8,565 bases of DNA from Aquificota bacterium (GTDB lineage Bacteria > Thermosulfidibacterota > Thermosulfidibacteria > Thermosulfidibacterales > Thermosulfidibacteraceae). Each line of letters starts with the position of its first letter. Positions within the stretch are counted from its first letter, which is position 1. The notes under the pieces were generated by a model. The model was not told the DNA's origin. It made no database searches and saw nothing but the letters and a program-made list of their open reading frames with translations. Of this stretch, positions 1-5,733 are shown piece by piece. The translations under genes were made by a program, and so were the position numbers. The stretch covers positions 1 through 8,565 of the forward strand of contig WGAU01000129.1 in NCBI GenBank assembly GCA_015494645.1. Reading direction: 5' to 3'.

Positions 1-1153
1 CTCCGTTTGAAACTCTTTCTTCGTCCTTTATTTCAAGTATAACTTTGACATAAGTTTTGCCCTTCTTTTCATCTATGACGATCTGATATTCATTGCCTAC
101 CTCTTTGTGTCTCATAAGAATAGCTTCTATCTGGGAAGGATAAAAGTTTACCCCCTTAACCTTAAGCATGTCGTCGGTGCGTCCTTTGATCCTATCCACT
201 CTGAGCATGGTTCTACCACACTCGCATCTTTCCCTGCTCAGTATCTTTGTTATGTCTCTGGTTCTGTATCTTATAAGTGGAAGCCCTTCCCTGGTTAGAG
301 TGGTAACCACCATTTCCCCTTCTTCTCCATCTGGGAGAGGTTCCCCTGTGGTGGGGTCTACAATTTCAACTACATAGTGATCCTCCCACACATGTATGCC
401 ACACTTATATTGGCAGTCTATGCCGAGACCCACGCCTCCAGTTTCAGTCATTCCGATAATGTCGTACGAAATTATGCCCATTTCCTTTTCTATGCGTTGT
501 CTCATCTCGTCAGACCAGACCTCAGCGCCAAATATACCTATGCGTAGGCTTGTATCGGTGAAATCAAAATGCTCTTCTTTCGCTACCTCTATAAGTCTCA
601 ACGGGTAAGAGGCTATTGCACAGACCACTGTGGTGCCCATTTCTTTCATAAGCTTTAACTGTAGCATGGATCTTCCCGCACCAATGGGTACTACCATTGC
701 GCCTATTCTCTCGCAACCGTAGTGGAACCCAAATCCCCCATTGAATAAACCAAAGGAGGGGGTGATTTGAACCACATCTCTGCTGGTTACTCCCGCGCAG
801 ACAAGGCACCGGGCCATGATCTCGGCCCACTGTTCCACATCGTTTCTGGTGTAAAAGTTCACGATGGGAGTTCCTGTGGTTCCGGAAGACATGTGGAATC
901 TTACAAAGGACTCCTTAGGAGCGCAGGTGTATCCAAAAGGATAGGCGCTTCTCAAGTCATCTTTGGTCATAAAGGGAAGTCTTTTCAGATCCTCAAGGGA
1001 TTTAATGTCTTCGGGTTCTACCTTTCCAATTTTTTCCCAGTAGGCTTGGTTGTTCTCTTTTATGTGCCTGATGGTGTTTTTCAGCCTTTCAAGCTGAATC
1101 CTTTCAAGCTCTTCTCTATCCATGCTTTCAAGGCGAGGTTGGTACATGGGCAT
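1..1153 (-). CDS. paaK: phenylacetate-CoA ligase family protein (3' end beyond window)
   Basis: This is an AMP-forming aryl-CoA ligase that activates phenylacetate or a related arylacetate with ATP and CoA. The 384 visible residues show the phosphate-binding loop SSGTTGTP (residues 89-96), FGAEVW (about 208-213), the GMTETGG motif (234-240), the nucleotide-binding YRTRD (296-300), and the hinge into the C-terminal domain (KGRTDDMLKVKGVNFYP). The family is usually about 430-440 residues, so only the last 50 or so are missing. The ATG at 1153 is chosen because GGAGG lies 6 bases upstream; the ATG at 1147 is an alternative. The start overlaps the end of iorB by 26 bases, so translational coupling is likely. 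As last visible gene of the aroA'-aroB'-iorB operon, it probably feeds aryl-CoA to indolepyruvate:ferredoxin oxidoreductase for aromatic amino acid synthesis. The exact aryl acid cannot be read from the sequence. Confidence 0.92.
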   Translation of the reverse strand, partial: MPMYQPRLESMDREELERIQLERLKNTIRHIKENNQAYWEKIGKVEPEDIKSLEDLKRLPFMTKDDLRSAYPFGYTCAPKESFVRFHMSSGTTGTPIVNFYTRNDVEQWAEIMARCLVCAGVTSRDVVQITPSFGLFNGGFGFHYGCERIGAMVVPIGAGRSMLQLKLMKEMGTTVVCAIASYPLRLIEVAKEEHFDFTDTSLRIGIFGAEVWSDEMRQRIEKEMGIISYDIIGMTETGGVGLGIDCQYKCGIHVWEDHYVVEIVDPTTGEPLPDGEEGEMVVTTLTREGLPLIRYRTRDITKILSRERCECGRTMLRVDRIKGRTDDMLKVKGVNFYPSQIEAILMRHKEVGNEYQIVIDEKKGKTYVKVILEIKDEERVSNG

Positions 1154-1637
1154 GGGTCTCCTCCGAATAGCTTAGTTTTAGGGCGAAAAGGTTTTCTTCT
1201 GTATCTTTGCCCAACCGTTTCAGAAAGTTTGCTATTTCGCTCTCGGTTATCCCGAGATCTTTTAGGATCAAACCAGCTATGTATATGTTAGCCACCCGTG
1301 GGTGCAGCTTGTGCCTTTCAATAACAGGTTTCACATCTTGACCTTCGTTTACAGAGTAACCCAGTATCTTTGCGTTTTCCTTGCAGTAAAGCTTCACTTT
1401 TTCCAGCTCGTCTGGATGCAAGACGACACCTACGTCAGCGTTGTGATGCAGTATAAGGGGCGAATGGTAGTTCCCAATTTTCATGAAGGCCAATACACTG
1501 CCGCCTCTTGTAGCCATACCATGGTTTTCGGTGGATATCACGTGGTGACCTTTATCCACTAAGATGCCACCGATAAGTCTTGTAAGAAAGACAATGCCCT
1601 GTCCACCTACGCCTGCAAAGACAAGTTTACAATCCAT
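1128..1637 (-). CDS. iorB: indolepyruvate:ferredoxin oxidoreductase beta subunit (IorB-type)
   Basis: This 169-residue protein has the 2-oxoacid:acceptor oxidoreductase gamma-type fold. The N-terminal glycine motif GVGGQG is at residues 9-14, and HGMATRGGSV at 39-48 is diagnostic of IorB rather than of the pyruvate oxidoreductase gamma subunit. IorB pairs with the TPP-binding, Fe-S-containing IorA to interconvert aryl-pyruvates and arylacetyl-CoA, using ferredoxin in the cytoplasm. No iorA is visible here; it may lie beyond position 1 or elsewhere. The gene follows aroB' after 40 bases and overlaps paaK by 26 bases. Its ribosome binding site is weak (only a loose AAGAG about 9 bases before the ATG). 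The neighbouring paaK and aromatic trunk genes suggest the reductive carboxylation direction, making aryl-pyruvates for Phe, Tyr or Trp. That direction is inference. Confidence 0.9.
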   Translation of the reverse strand: MDCKLVFAGVGGQGIVFLTRLIGGILVDKGHHVISTENHGMATRGGSVLAFMKIGNYHSPLILHHNADVGVVLHPDELEKVKLYCKENAKILGYSVNEGQDVKPVIERHKLHPRVANIYIAGLILKDLGITESEIANFLKRLGKDTEENLFALKLSYSEETHAHVPTSP

Positions 1638-1677
1638 TGCTTTTGGCTCTTAATGTTGCCGCTTGTTTTTGTCAACA

Positions 1678-2670
1678 TCACTGCTCGCTGATTTTTTCCT
1701 TGACCTGCACCCCAAAGTGTCTACCGGCTTCACTTACATGTACGAGCACTTTGTCTTTCTTTTTAAGCTTAACCACCGATATAGGAGAGCCGTCTGGAGA
1801 TGTTAGCCTGATGGTTTCTGCGTTTTGAAGAATGAGACTTCCTGTCTTGCCCTGACAAGAGGCCTTAACCATAAGCAAGGGCCTTACCTCTGTTTTGTTT
1901 CGTCCCACAATGGCTTCCCTTGCCTCTCCTTTGCTGTCAACCACCAGTACCTTATCACCAGTGGAGAGTTCGGAGAGGTACTTGGTTCTGTTGTTGGGGC
2001 AGAGAATGTATGCGTGAATGCCGCCGGCGTTTACTCTGAAAGGTCTTGGGGCTACGTAGGGATTCTCTACGCTTTCCGAGTGCACTAAAAAGAAAAAGTC
2101 ACTTTTATCTCCTACAAGCATTCCTTCTCCTGTGCTCATAAGCTCCGTTGTATCCACACACGCCCTGTAGCCCATGCCTACAGGTGAGATTTCCAAGATT
2201 TCTGCTTCCTCAAGTTTTATCTTTTGCGGCATTCTTTTGACGATTTTACCTACCACTTTGATAAGGTATGGATCCGTGCTTTCAAGAAGTACACCTTTCA
2301 CACCTATTTCCAGAACCCCAATTGCAGTTTCTGCTTCTTCTTTGCTTCTGACCACTGCAACGATGTTGTTGCTTTGCGCTACTAAGTTCTCCAAGGGAAT
2401 AATCTTCCAATCGGATGCGTCTACGATTACCGTTGTTTTTTTAGAAAGCTCTAAAGCCTTTTCTTCATCCTCTTTAGAAGAGATATTGATGAAAAAAACG
2501 TCCCTTTCTGGTTTCAAATCTCCATCGGGTGCGATGACCTGAACCAGCCCCAGCTCTTTGACCTTGGTAGTGTATCCCTCTGGAACAGCAATTGCGTCTG
2601 CTCCTGCTTCAAGAGCTGCTGTGACAGCCTTTTTATTCCATGGGTCTATCTTTACCCAAAATAGCTTCAT
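1678..2670 (-). CDS. aroB': 3-dehydroquinate synthase type II (archaeal-type)
   Basis: This enzyme converts 2-amino-3,7-dideoxy-D-threo-hept-6-ulosonate (ADH) to 3-dehydroquinate by NAD-dependent oxidative deamination and cyclisation. It replaces the classical AroB. The 330 residues match the PF01959 family in length and in its conserved blocks: GMGYRACVDTTELMSTGEGM (165-184), VHSES (196-200), PRPFRVNAGGIHAY (208-221), TKYLSELSTGDKVLVVD (229-245) and VGRNKTEVRPL (255-265). The start ATG overlaps the aroA' stop in an ATGA and is preceded by GGAGGTG within the aroA' coding region, so the two genes are translationally coupled. Together they provide the first two committed steps of the archaeal-style aromatic pathway. 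The enzyme is known mainly from archaea and scattered bacteria. No frame damage is visible. Confidence 0.95.
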   Translation of the reverse strand: MKLFWVKIDPWNKKAVTAALEAGADAIAVPEGYTTKVKELGLVQVIAPDGDLKPERDVFFINISSKEDEEKALELSKKTTVIVDASDWKIIPLENLVAQSNNIVAVVRSKEEAETAIGVLEIGVKGVLLESTDPYLIKVVGKIVKRMPQKIKLEEAEILEISPVGMGYRACVDTTELMSTGEGMLVGDKSDFFFLVHSESVENPYVAPRPFRVNAGGIHAYILCPNNRTKYLSELSTGDKVLVVDSKGEAREAIVGRNKTEVRPLLMVKASCQGKTGSLILQNAETIRLTSPDGSPISVVKLKKKDKVLVHVSEAGRHFGVQVKEKISEQ

Positions 2671-3461
2671 TTCAACACCTCCATGGCTTCTTCTACTGAA
2701 GCATCTTCGTGCACGATCATGGATATAGCCCTGACCATGGCAGTTGGATTCTCATGCTGGAAGACATTTCTACCTATAGAAACTCCTGCTGCTCCCGCTT
2801 CCATAGCGCCTTTTACCATCCTTAAAACGTCCTCAGCGGTATCCATCTTTTCTCCGCCTGCAATAACCACAGGTATGGGACATCCTTCTGTAACTTCCCG
2901 GAAGCTTTCGGGAGTTCCCGTGTAGGGAACCTTCACCAGATCGGCTCCCAACTCTGCTCCTACCCTTGCGGCGTGCTTGACCACCGAAGGATCATACTGG
3001 TTTCTGATCTTGGGCCCCCTTGCGTACACCATGGCTAAAAGGGGCATACCCCATTCCAAGCATTTTGCAGACACCATACCAAAATCTTTTAGCATGGTGG
3101 TTTCGTCTTCTGCGCCTATGTTTACATGTATAGAAACAGCATCCGCGCCTAACTTGATGGCTTCTTCAACGGTACACACGAGCACTTTGTTATTTGGCGT
3201 GGGAGATAGACAGGTGCTGGCGGAAAGATGTATAATCAATCCTATGTCCTTTCCTCTTCTTCTGTGCCCTGCTGGAACAATCCCTTTGTGTATAACGATG
3301 GCGTCTGCTCCCCCGTCGGCTACTTTCGCAATGGTCTCCTTCATGTTGATCAATCCTCTTATGGGACCAACGGTTATTCCATGGTCCATGGGGACAATAA
3401 CTGTGGTACCCTTGTCCCTGTTCATGATTCTTTCCATCCTTATCTCTTTCCCTACTATCAT
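2667..3461 (-). CDS. aroA': 2-amino-3,7-dideoxy-D-threo-hept-6-ulosonate (ADH) synthase
   Basis: This class I aldolase-like (DeoC/FbaB fold) enzyme starts the alternative aromatic pathway. It transfers a C3 unit from a 6-deoxy-5-ketohexose phosphate to aspartate semialdehyde, giving ADH. The 264-residue product aligns well by eye with Methanocaldococcus MJ0400. VPMDHG carries Asp26, MVYARG carries Tyr146, and LVKVPYTG carries the Schiff-base Lys177, equivalent to Asp33, Tyr153 and Lys184 of MJ0400. The phosphate-binding end (AGGEK, about 201-205; SIGRNVFQHEN, 228-238) is intact. The start at 3461 has AGGGAGG 5 bases upstream. The frame is open up to 3644, but that extension would translate the terminator and leader region and is rejected. 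The gene lies directly downstream of an aromatic-codon leader and terminator, so its expression is very likely attenuated. It overlaps aroB' by 4 bases. Confidence 0.95.
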   Translation of the reverse strand: MIVGKEIRMERIMNRDKGTTVIVPMDHGITVGPIRGLINMKETIAKVADGGADAIVIHKGIVPAGHRRRGKDIGLIIHLSASTCLSPTPNNKVLVCTVEEAIKLGADAVSIHVNIGAEDETTMLKDFGMVSAKCLEWGMPLLAMVYARGPKIRNQYDPSVVKHAARVGAELGADLVKVPYTGTPESFREVTEGCPIPVVIAGGEKMDTAEDVLRMVKGAMEAGAAGVSIGRNVFQHENPTAMVRAISMIVHEDASVEEAMEVLK

Positions 3462-3490
3462 CTCTCCCTCCCTCTGTTTTAGTTTAAAAT

Positions 3491-3529
3491 AAAAAAAGGG
3501 CCATGGAAGCTTTCTGCTCCCATGGCCCT
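3491..3529 (-). terminator. intrinsic terminator of the aro attenuator (segments 4:5)
   Basis: On the minus strand, AGGGCCATGGGAGC (3529-3516) pairs with GCTTCCATGGCCCT (3510-3497). The stem is 14 bp with one G-T pair, closed by an AGAAA loop and followed by seven T, then A and four more T. It lies 30 bases upstream of the aroA' start, too close and in the wrong place to serve a preceding gene other than the leader ORF and tRNA. It is therefore read as the termination limb of an attenuator. Confidence 0.9.
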
Positions 3530-3540
3530 CAAGCATTGAA

Positions 3541-3577
3541 AAGGGCCATGGGGGGTTGGGACCCGCCCATGGCCCTT
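3541..3577 (-). promoter_or_regulatory. upstream attenuator hairpin (segments 2:3, anti-antiterminator)
   Basis: On the minus strand, AAGGGCCATGGG (3577-3566) pairs perfectly over 12 bp with CCCATGGCCCTT (3552-3541). The inner loop has a further possible GGG/CCC pairing. Only a short U stretch follows, so it is a poor terminator itself. Both arms are nearly identical in sequence to those of the downstream terminator, so segment 3 can instead pair with segment 4 (11 bp). That pairing would prevent the terminator from forming. Confidence 0.8.
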
Positions 3578-3585
3578 GTTTTCTT

Positions 3586-3717
3586 TCAGGGGATCGCCAT
3601 GGACGGGTCCCCCCTAAAGTAAAACCAGAACCAGAAATAGCCACAAGCAGAGGTATTGAAGAAGAAACTTGGTGTGCAGGTTATGTTGTTTTTGATCGTG
3701 TTTCTTGTTTTCACCAT
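3586..3717 (-). CDS. aromatic-rich leader peptide (43 aa) of the aro operon
   Basis: This short ORF of 43 codons plus TGA lies just downstream of tRNA-His. It holds 11 aromatic residues: Phe18-20, then YFWFWFYF at residues 27-34 (bases 3639-3616), giving seven Phe, two Tyr and two Trp. The ATG at 3717 has GGAAGG 6 bases upstream; an ATG at 3723 is in frame but sits directly on that site. The N-terminal part (MVKTRNTIKNN) is basic and polar, with no membrane or domain signature. Its last codons (RGDPSMAIP) are written in segment 1 of the attenuator. By analogy with the pheA, trp and his leaders, its synthesis rather than its product is the function: it measures charged tRNA-Phe, -Tyr and -Trp. 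Sensing all three suits a common-trunk operon. It does not resemble a chance ORF, since the aromatic run sits exactly before the pairing segments. Confidence 0.88.
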   Translation of the reverse strand: MVKTRNTIKNNITCTPSFFFNTSACGYFWFWFYFRGDPSMAIP

Positions 3718-3751
3718 ATCCATCCTTCCAATTGATGACCAAAACCTAAAG

Positions 3752-3826
3752 GGTGGGCGAGGGGAGTCGAACCCCCAACCCCCGGAGCCACAGTCCGGTG
3801 CTCTAACCAGTTGAGCTACGCCCACC
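3752..3826 (-). tRNA. tRNA-His (anticodon GUG)
   Basis: A full cloverleaf is readable on the minus strand. The acceptor GTGGGCG pairs with CGCCCAC, with an additional encoded G-1 (3826) opposite C73, the hallmark of tRNA-His. The D arm is GCTC...GAGC. The anticodon arm is CCGGA-CTGTGGC-TCCGG with anticodon GTG, and the T arm holds TTCGACT. The 3' CCA is not encoded (C73 is followed by CTT), so it must be added after processing. The gene begins shortly after a promoter and ends only 34 bases before the leader peptide start, so it is probably the first gene of the aro operon transcript. Confidence 0.96.
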
Positions 3827-3840
3827 GTGGGTGTTAGATA

Positions 3841-3868
3841 GCTATATCACCCGTTGCTTAAAAGTCAA
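3841..3868 (-). promoter_or_regulatory. sigma70-like promoter for tRNA-His and the aro operon
   Basis: On the minus strand TTGACT (3868-3863) is separated by 16 bases from TATAGC (3846-3841). The predicted start is near 3834, about 8 bases before tRNA-His. The -35 box contains the TGA stop codon of argG. No comparable promoter is seen between the tRNA and the leader ORF, so this one probably drives tRNA-His, the leader and the aro genes. Confidence 0.65.
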
Positions 3869-5067
3869 TATCCTTTTTTGGAGGCCATGACTGCGTAGGG
3901 AAGACCCCAAATTTTGCAGAATCCTTCCCCAGCTTTGTGATCAAAGGCATCTTTGGCGTCGTATGTTGCAAGTTCGTATTGATAGACCGAGTATGGAGAC
4001 TTTCTACCAACAGGGACGGCTTGTCCTTTGTAAAGTTTTAACCGCACATCGCCGGTTAGTCTGCTGTTTAATGTGTCCATAAATGCGTCCAGTGCTTCTC
4101 TTGCCGGTGAGAACCACAATCCGTAGTAGACCAAGTCGGCGTATTTTATAGCTAAGTACTCCTTTAAGCGGAGGGTTTCTCTGTCAAGGCACATGTGCTC
4201 TAATTCCTTGTGGGCTGTGTACAGGATGATTGCTCCCGGTGCTTCGTATATTTCTCTGGATTTGATTCCAACAAGACGACTTTCTACCATATCTATTCTC
4301 CCAATTCCGTGTCTCGCTCCCACATCGTTCAACTTGCTTACAAGGGTAACGGGATCTAACTTTTCTCCGTTCACGGCAACGGGAATTCCTTTTTCAAAGG
4401 TAAGGGTAATGTATTCAGGCTTGTCGGGGGCTTTTTCTGGAGGGGTGGTGATTAGGTAGGCATCTTCGGGTGGTTCCTGCCAAGGATCTTCAAGTACACC
4501 GCATTCTATAGATATGCTCCAGATGTTTCTGTCTATGGAGTAAGGTTTGTCTTTGGTGATCTCTATGGGAATATTGTGTTTCAGGGCGTATTCTATTTCC
4601 TCCTCGCGGGATTTGAATTCCCAATCTCTTACCGGGGCCAAGATTTTTAGCTTGGGATTGAGTGCCATAACACCTGCTTCAAATCTAACCTGATCGTTGC
4701 CTTTGCCGGTTGCTCCGTGCACTACTGCGTCTGCACCTTCCTTTTCAGCAATTTCTACAAGATACTTTGCAATTATGGGCCTGTTTAGTGCAGTTCCAAG
4801 AGGATACTTGCCTTCGTATAATGCTTGGGCTTTGAGGGCTTTAAAGCAGTACTCTGTTATGAACTCTTCTTTCAGATCAAACACATATGCCTTTGAAGCT
4901 CCTGTTTTGAGTGCCTTTTGTCTTACCTCTTCAAGATCTTCCTGTTGTCCTACATCTGCTGAGAAGGCTATAACTTCGCAGTTGAACTTTTCTATGAGCC
5001 ACTTAAGGATAACTGAAGTGTCAAGTCCTCCTGAGTAGGCGAGTACCACTTTTTTAATGTCACCCAT
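3865..5067 (-). CDS. argG: argininosuccinate synthase
   Basis: This cytoplasmic enzyme of arginine biosynthesis condenses citrulline and aspartate with ATP to argininosuccinate, AMP and pyrophosphate. The 400-residue length is typical. The N-type PP-loop AYSGGLDTS is at residues 10-18, and the HGATGKGNDQVRFE signature at 117-130 is intact. Later family landmarks such as KDKPYSIDRNIW and RHGIGRIDMVESR are also present. The ATG at 5067 has a strong AAGGAGG 6 bases upstream. The gene lies between a nucleotidyltransferase and tRNA-His; its stop codon forms part of the tRNA-His -35 box. A candidate promoter sits about 90 bases upstream. No argH or other arginine gene is present, so argG appears to be transcribed alone. 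Nothing in its sequence links it to the aromatic operon except possible read-through. Confidence 0.98.
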   Translation of the reverse strand: MGDIKKVVLAYSGGLDTSVILKWLIEKFNCEVIAFSADVGQQEDLEEVRQKALKTGASKAYVFDLKEEFITEYCFKALKAQALYEGKYPLGTALNRPIIAKYLVEIAEKEGADAVVHGATGKGNDQVRFEAGVMALNPKLKILAPVRDWEFKSREEEIEYALKHNIPIEITKDKPYSIDRNIWSISIECGVLEDPWQEPPEDAYLITTPPEKAPDKPEYITLTFEKGIPVAVNGEKLDPVTLVSKLNDVGARHGIGRIDMVESRLVGIKSREIYEAPGAIILYTAHKELEHMCLDRETLRLKEYLAIKYADLVYYGLWFSPAREALDAFMDTLNSRLTGDVRLKLYKGQAVPVGRKSPYSVYQYELATYDAKDAFDHKAGEGFCKIWGLPYAVMASKKGY

Positions 5068-5078
5068 ATCTTTCCTCC

Positions 5079-5213
5079 TTATGTAAGTTCTTTAAGAGCT
5101 TGATCAACAATTTCTTTTATCGTTTTTGCGTGGGCTATTGCTTTCTCTGCATCTTCAATAGTGTATTTTTCAGAGGAGATCCAGTCAAATGCACTGTAGA
5201 ACCACATCAGCAT
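5079..5213 (-). pseudogene. possible HEPN-domain remnant (44 codons)
   Basis: A 44-codon ORF overlaps the last 29 bases of the nucleotidyltransferase gene in another frame and ends inside the argG ribosome binding site. Its product, beginning MLMWFYSAFDW, continues as EKYTIEDAEKAIAHAKTIKE and then an amphipathic helix. This resembles the C-terminal helix of HEPN proteins, which usually follow or are fused to MNT nucleotidyltransferases. The central HEPN helices and the R-x4-6-H RNase motif are absent. The best reading is that an ancestral HEPN reading frame suffered an internal deletion and frame change, leaving its first helix at the end of the upstream gene and its last helix here. It could also be a short real gene or chance. 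The ribosome binding site is weak. Confidence 0.4.
5160..5188 (-). promoter_or_regulatory. candidate promoter for argG
   Basis: On the minus strand TTGACT (5188-5183) is followed after 17 bases by TACACT (5165-5160). The predicted start near 5153 would give a leader of about 85 bases before argG. The -35 box contains the TGA stop of the nucleotidyltransferase gene. The -10 box matches only four of six consensus bases, so support is moderate. Confidence 0.45.
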
Positions 5214-5733
5214 AGTCTTTTCTCTTAAAAAATTCCAAAGCTTTTATTCTCTTGAAAGCTCTTATCATGTAGTCGTCTACAGGTCTTTCTTTATTCTCCA
5301 AATATGTGGTGCCTTTAAGGTGATATTCTTCTATATCTCCTTGCTTGAGTTTCCCTTGAACATATTGTAGTATCCTTTTGAAAAAGCCTTGCTTGTCATA
5401 AAGCACTACGCATTCATGAACCATGCTTAAATATATTGGATGGAAATTTCTCGCTTCGCTTTTAGTGCAGATTGTCGGGGATACAGGCAAAATAAAATCT
5501 CCTATTTCCAAAGTATCTGCTATGTGTTCAAAAAACTCGCTAATCCTTTCCCTTGGTCTGAACTTTGAGTGATCAAGGATTATCAGAAGGTCTATATCCG
5601 ATGATACGCTCAGTTCTCCTCTTCCGCAAGAACTAAAAAGAACAATGCTGGTCAGGTTGTCTCTGTAGAAGTCCTTTATCCTGCGGATTAAGTTTTTCAG
5701 GGGACTCTCCATTAGTTTACTTAATCTATTCAT
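5185..5733 (-). CDS. MNT-type minimal nucleotidyltransferase
   Basis: This 182-residue protein carries the nucleotidyltransferase active-site pattern of the MNT/KNTase family. VLFSSCGRG (residues 31-39) is followed by SDIDLLI (45-51), with catalytic Asp46 and Asp48; Asp79 may be the third metal ligand. The usual GS of the loop reads SS here. Members commonly act with a HEPN partner as toxin-antitoxin pairs in which MNT modifies HEPN. The last 25 residues (RAFKRIKALEFFKRKDYADVV) look like the first HEPN helix, suggesting a broken fusion or a run-on into a degraded HEPN gene. The start at 5733 overlaps the porB stop by 8 bases and avoids a longer overlap; an in-frame ATG at 5781 has no ribosome binding site, and one at 5712 is also possible. 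Substrate and partner are unknown. Confidence 0.75.
   Translation of the reverse strand: MNRLSKLMESPLKNLIRRIKDFYRDNLTSIVLFSSCGRGELSVSSDIDLLIILDHSKFRPRERISEFFEHIADTLEIGDFILPVSPTICTKSEARNFHPIYLSMVHECVVLYDKQGFFKRILQYVQGKLKQGDIEEYHLKGTTYLENKERPVDDYMIRAFKRIKALEFFKRKDYADVVLQCI

Larger units (their letters stand above)
3491..3611 (-). promoter_or_regulatory. aromatic amino acid transcription attenuator of aroA'-aroB'-iorB-paaK
   Basis: Five mutually exclusive RNA segments follow the aromatic codons of the leader peptide. Segment 1 (3611-3597, GGGACCCGTCCATGG) pairs with segment 2 (3572-3558, CCATGGGCGGGTCCC) over 15 bp with a single G-U. Segment 2 can instead pair with segment 3 (12 bp), segment 3 with segment 4 (11 bp), and segment 4 with segment 5 (14 bp, followed by a T-run). 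The inferred logic has two states. When ribosomes stall upstream for lack of charged aromatic tRNA, 1:2 and then 3:4 form and RNA polymerase reads through. When the ribosome reaches the stop at 3588-3586 it masks part of segment 1, so 2:3 and 4:5 form and transcription ends. The pairings are directly visible; the switching is inference from known leader-peptide attenuators. Confidence 0.82.

Noticed and set aside
767..1291. Plus-strand ORF of 174 residues
   Set aside because: It is antisense to paaK and iorB, shows no recognisable family features and has low-complexity composition typical of shadow frames.
1650..1675. Promoter before iorB (perfect TTGACA at 1675-1670)
   Set aside because: The best -10 at 17-base spacing (TAAGAG) matches only half the consensus, so a separate iorB transcript is not supported.
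2977..3492. Plus-strand ORF of 171 residues
   Set aside because: It is a shadow on the strand opposite aroA', whose identity is clear.
3491..3577. Two tandem terminators simply ending the tRNA-His transcript
   Set aside because: Possible, but it does not explain segment 1, which pairs 15 bp with segment 2, nor the aromatic leader ORF placed exactly before it. The upstream hairpin also lacks a proper U-tract.
3462..3644. N-terminal extension of aroA' by 61 residues (in-frame open to 3644)
   Set aside because: It would translate the terminator hairpins and part of the leader ORF in another frame. The ATG at 3461 has a strong ribosome binding site and matches the family N-terminus.
3491..3751. 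T-box riboswitch or TRAP-type control
   Set aside because: No T-box sequence or specifier-loop arrangement and no series of GAG/UAG repeats was seen.
3586..3825. 79-residue ORF running through tRNA-His into the leader
   Set aside because: Its first part is the well-known false translation of a tRNA (GVAQLVRAPDCGSGG). Only the portion from 3717 has its own ribosome binding site.
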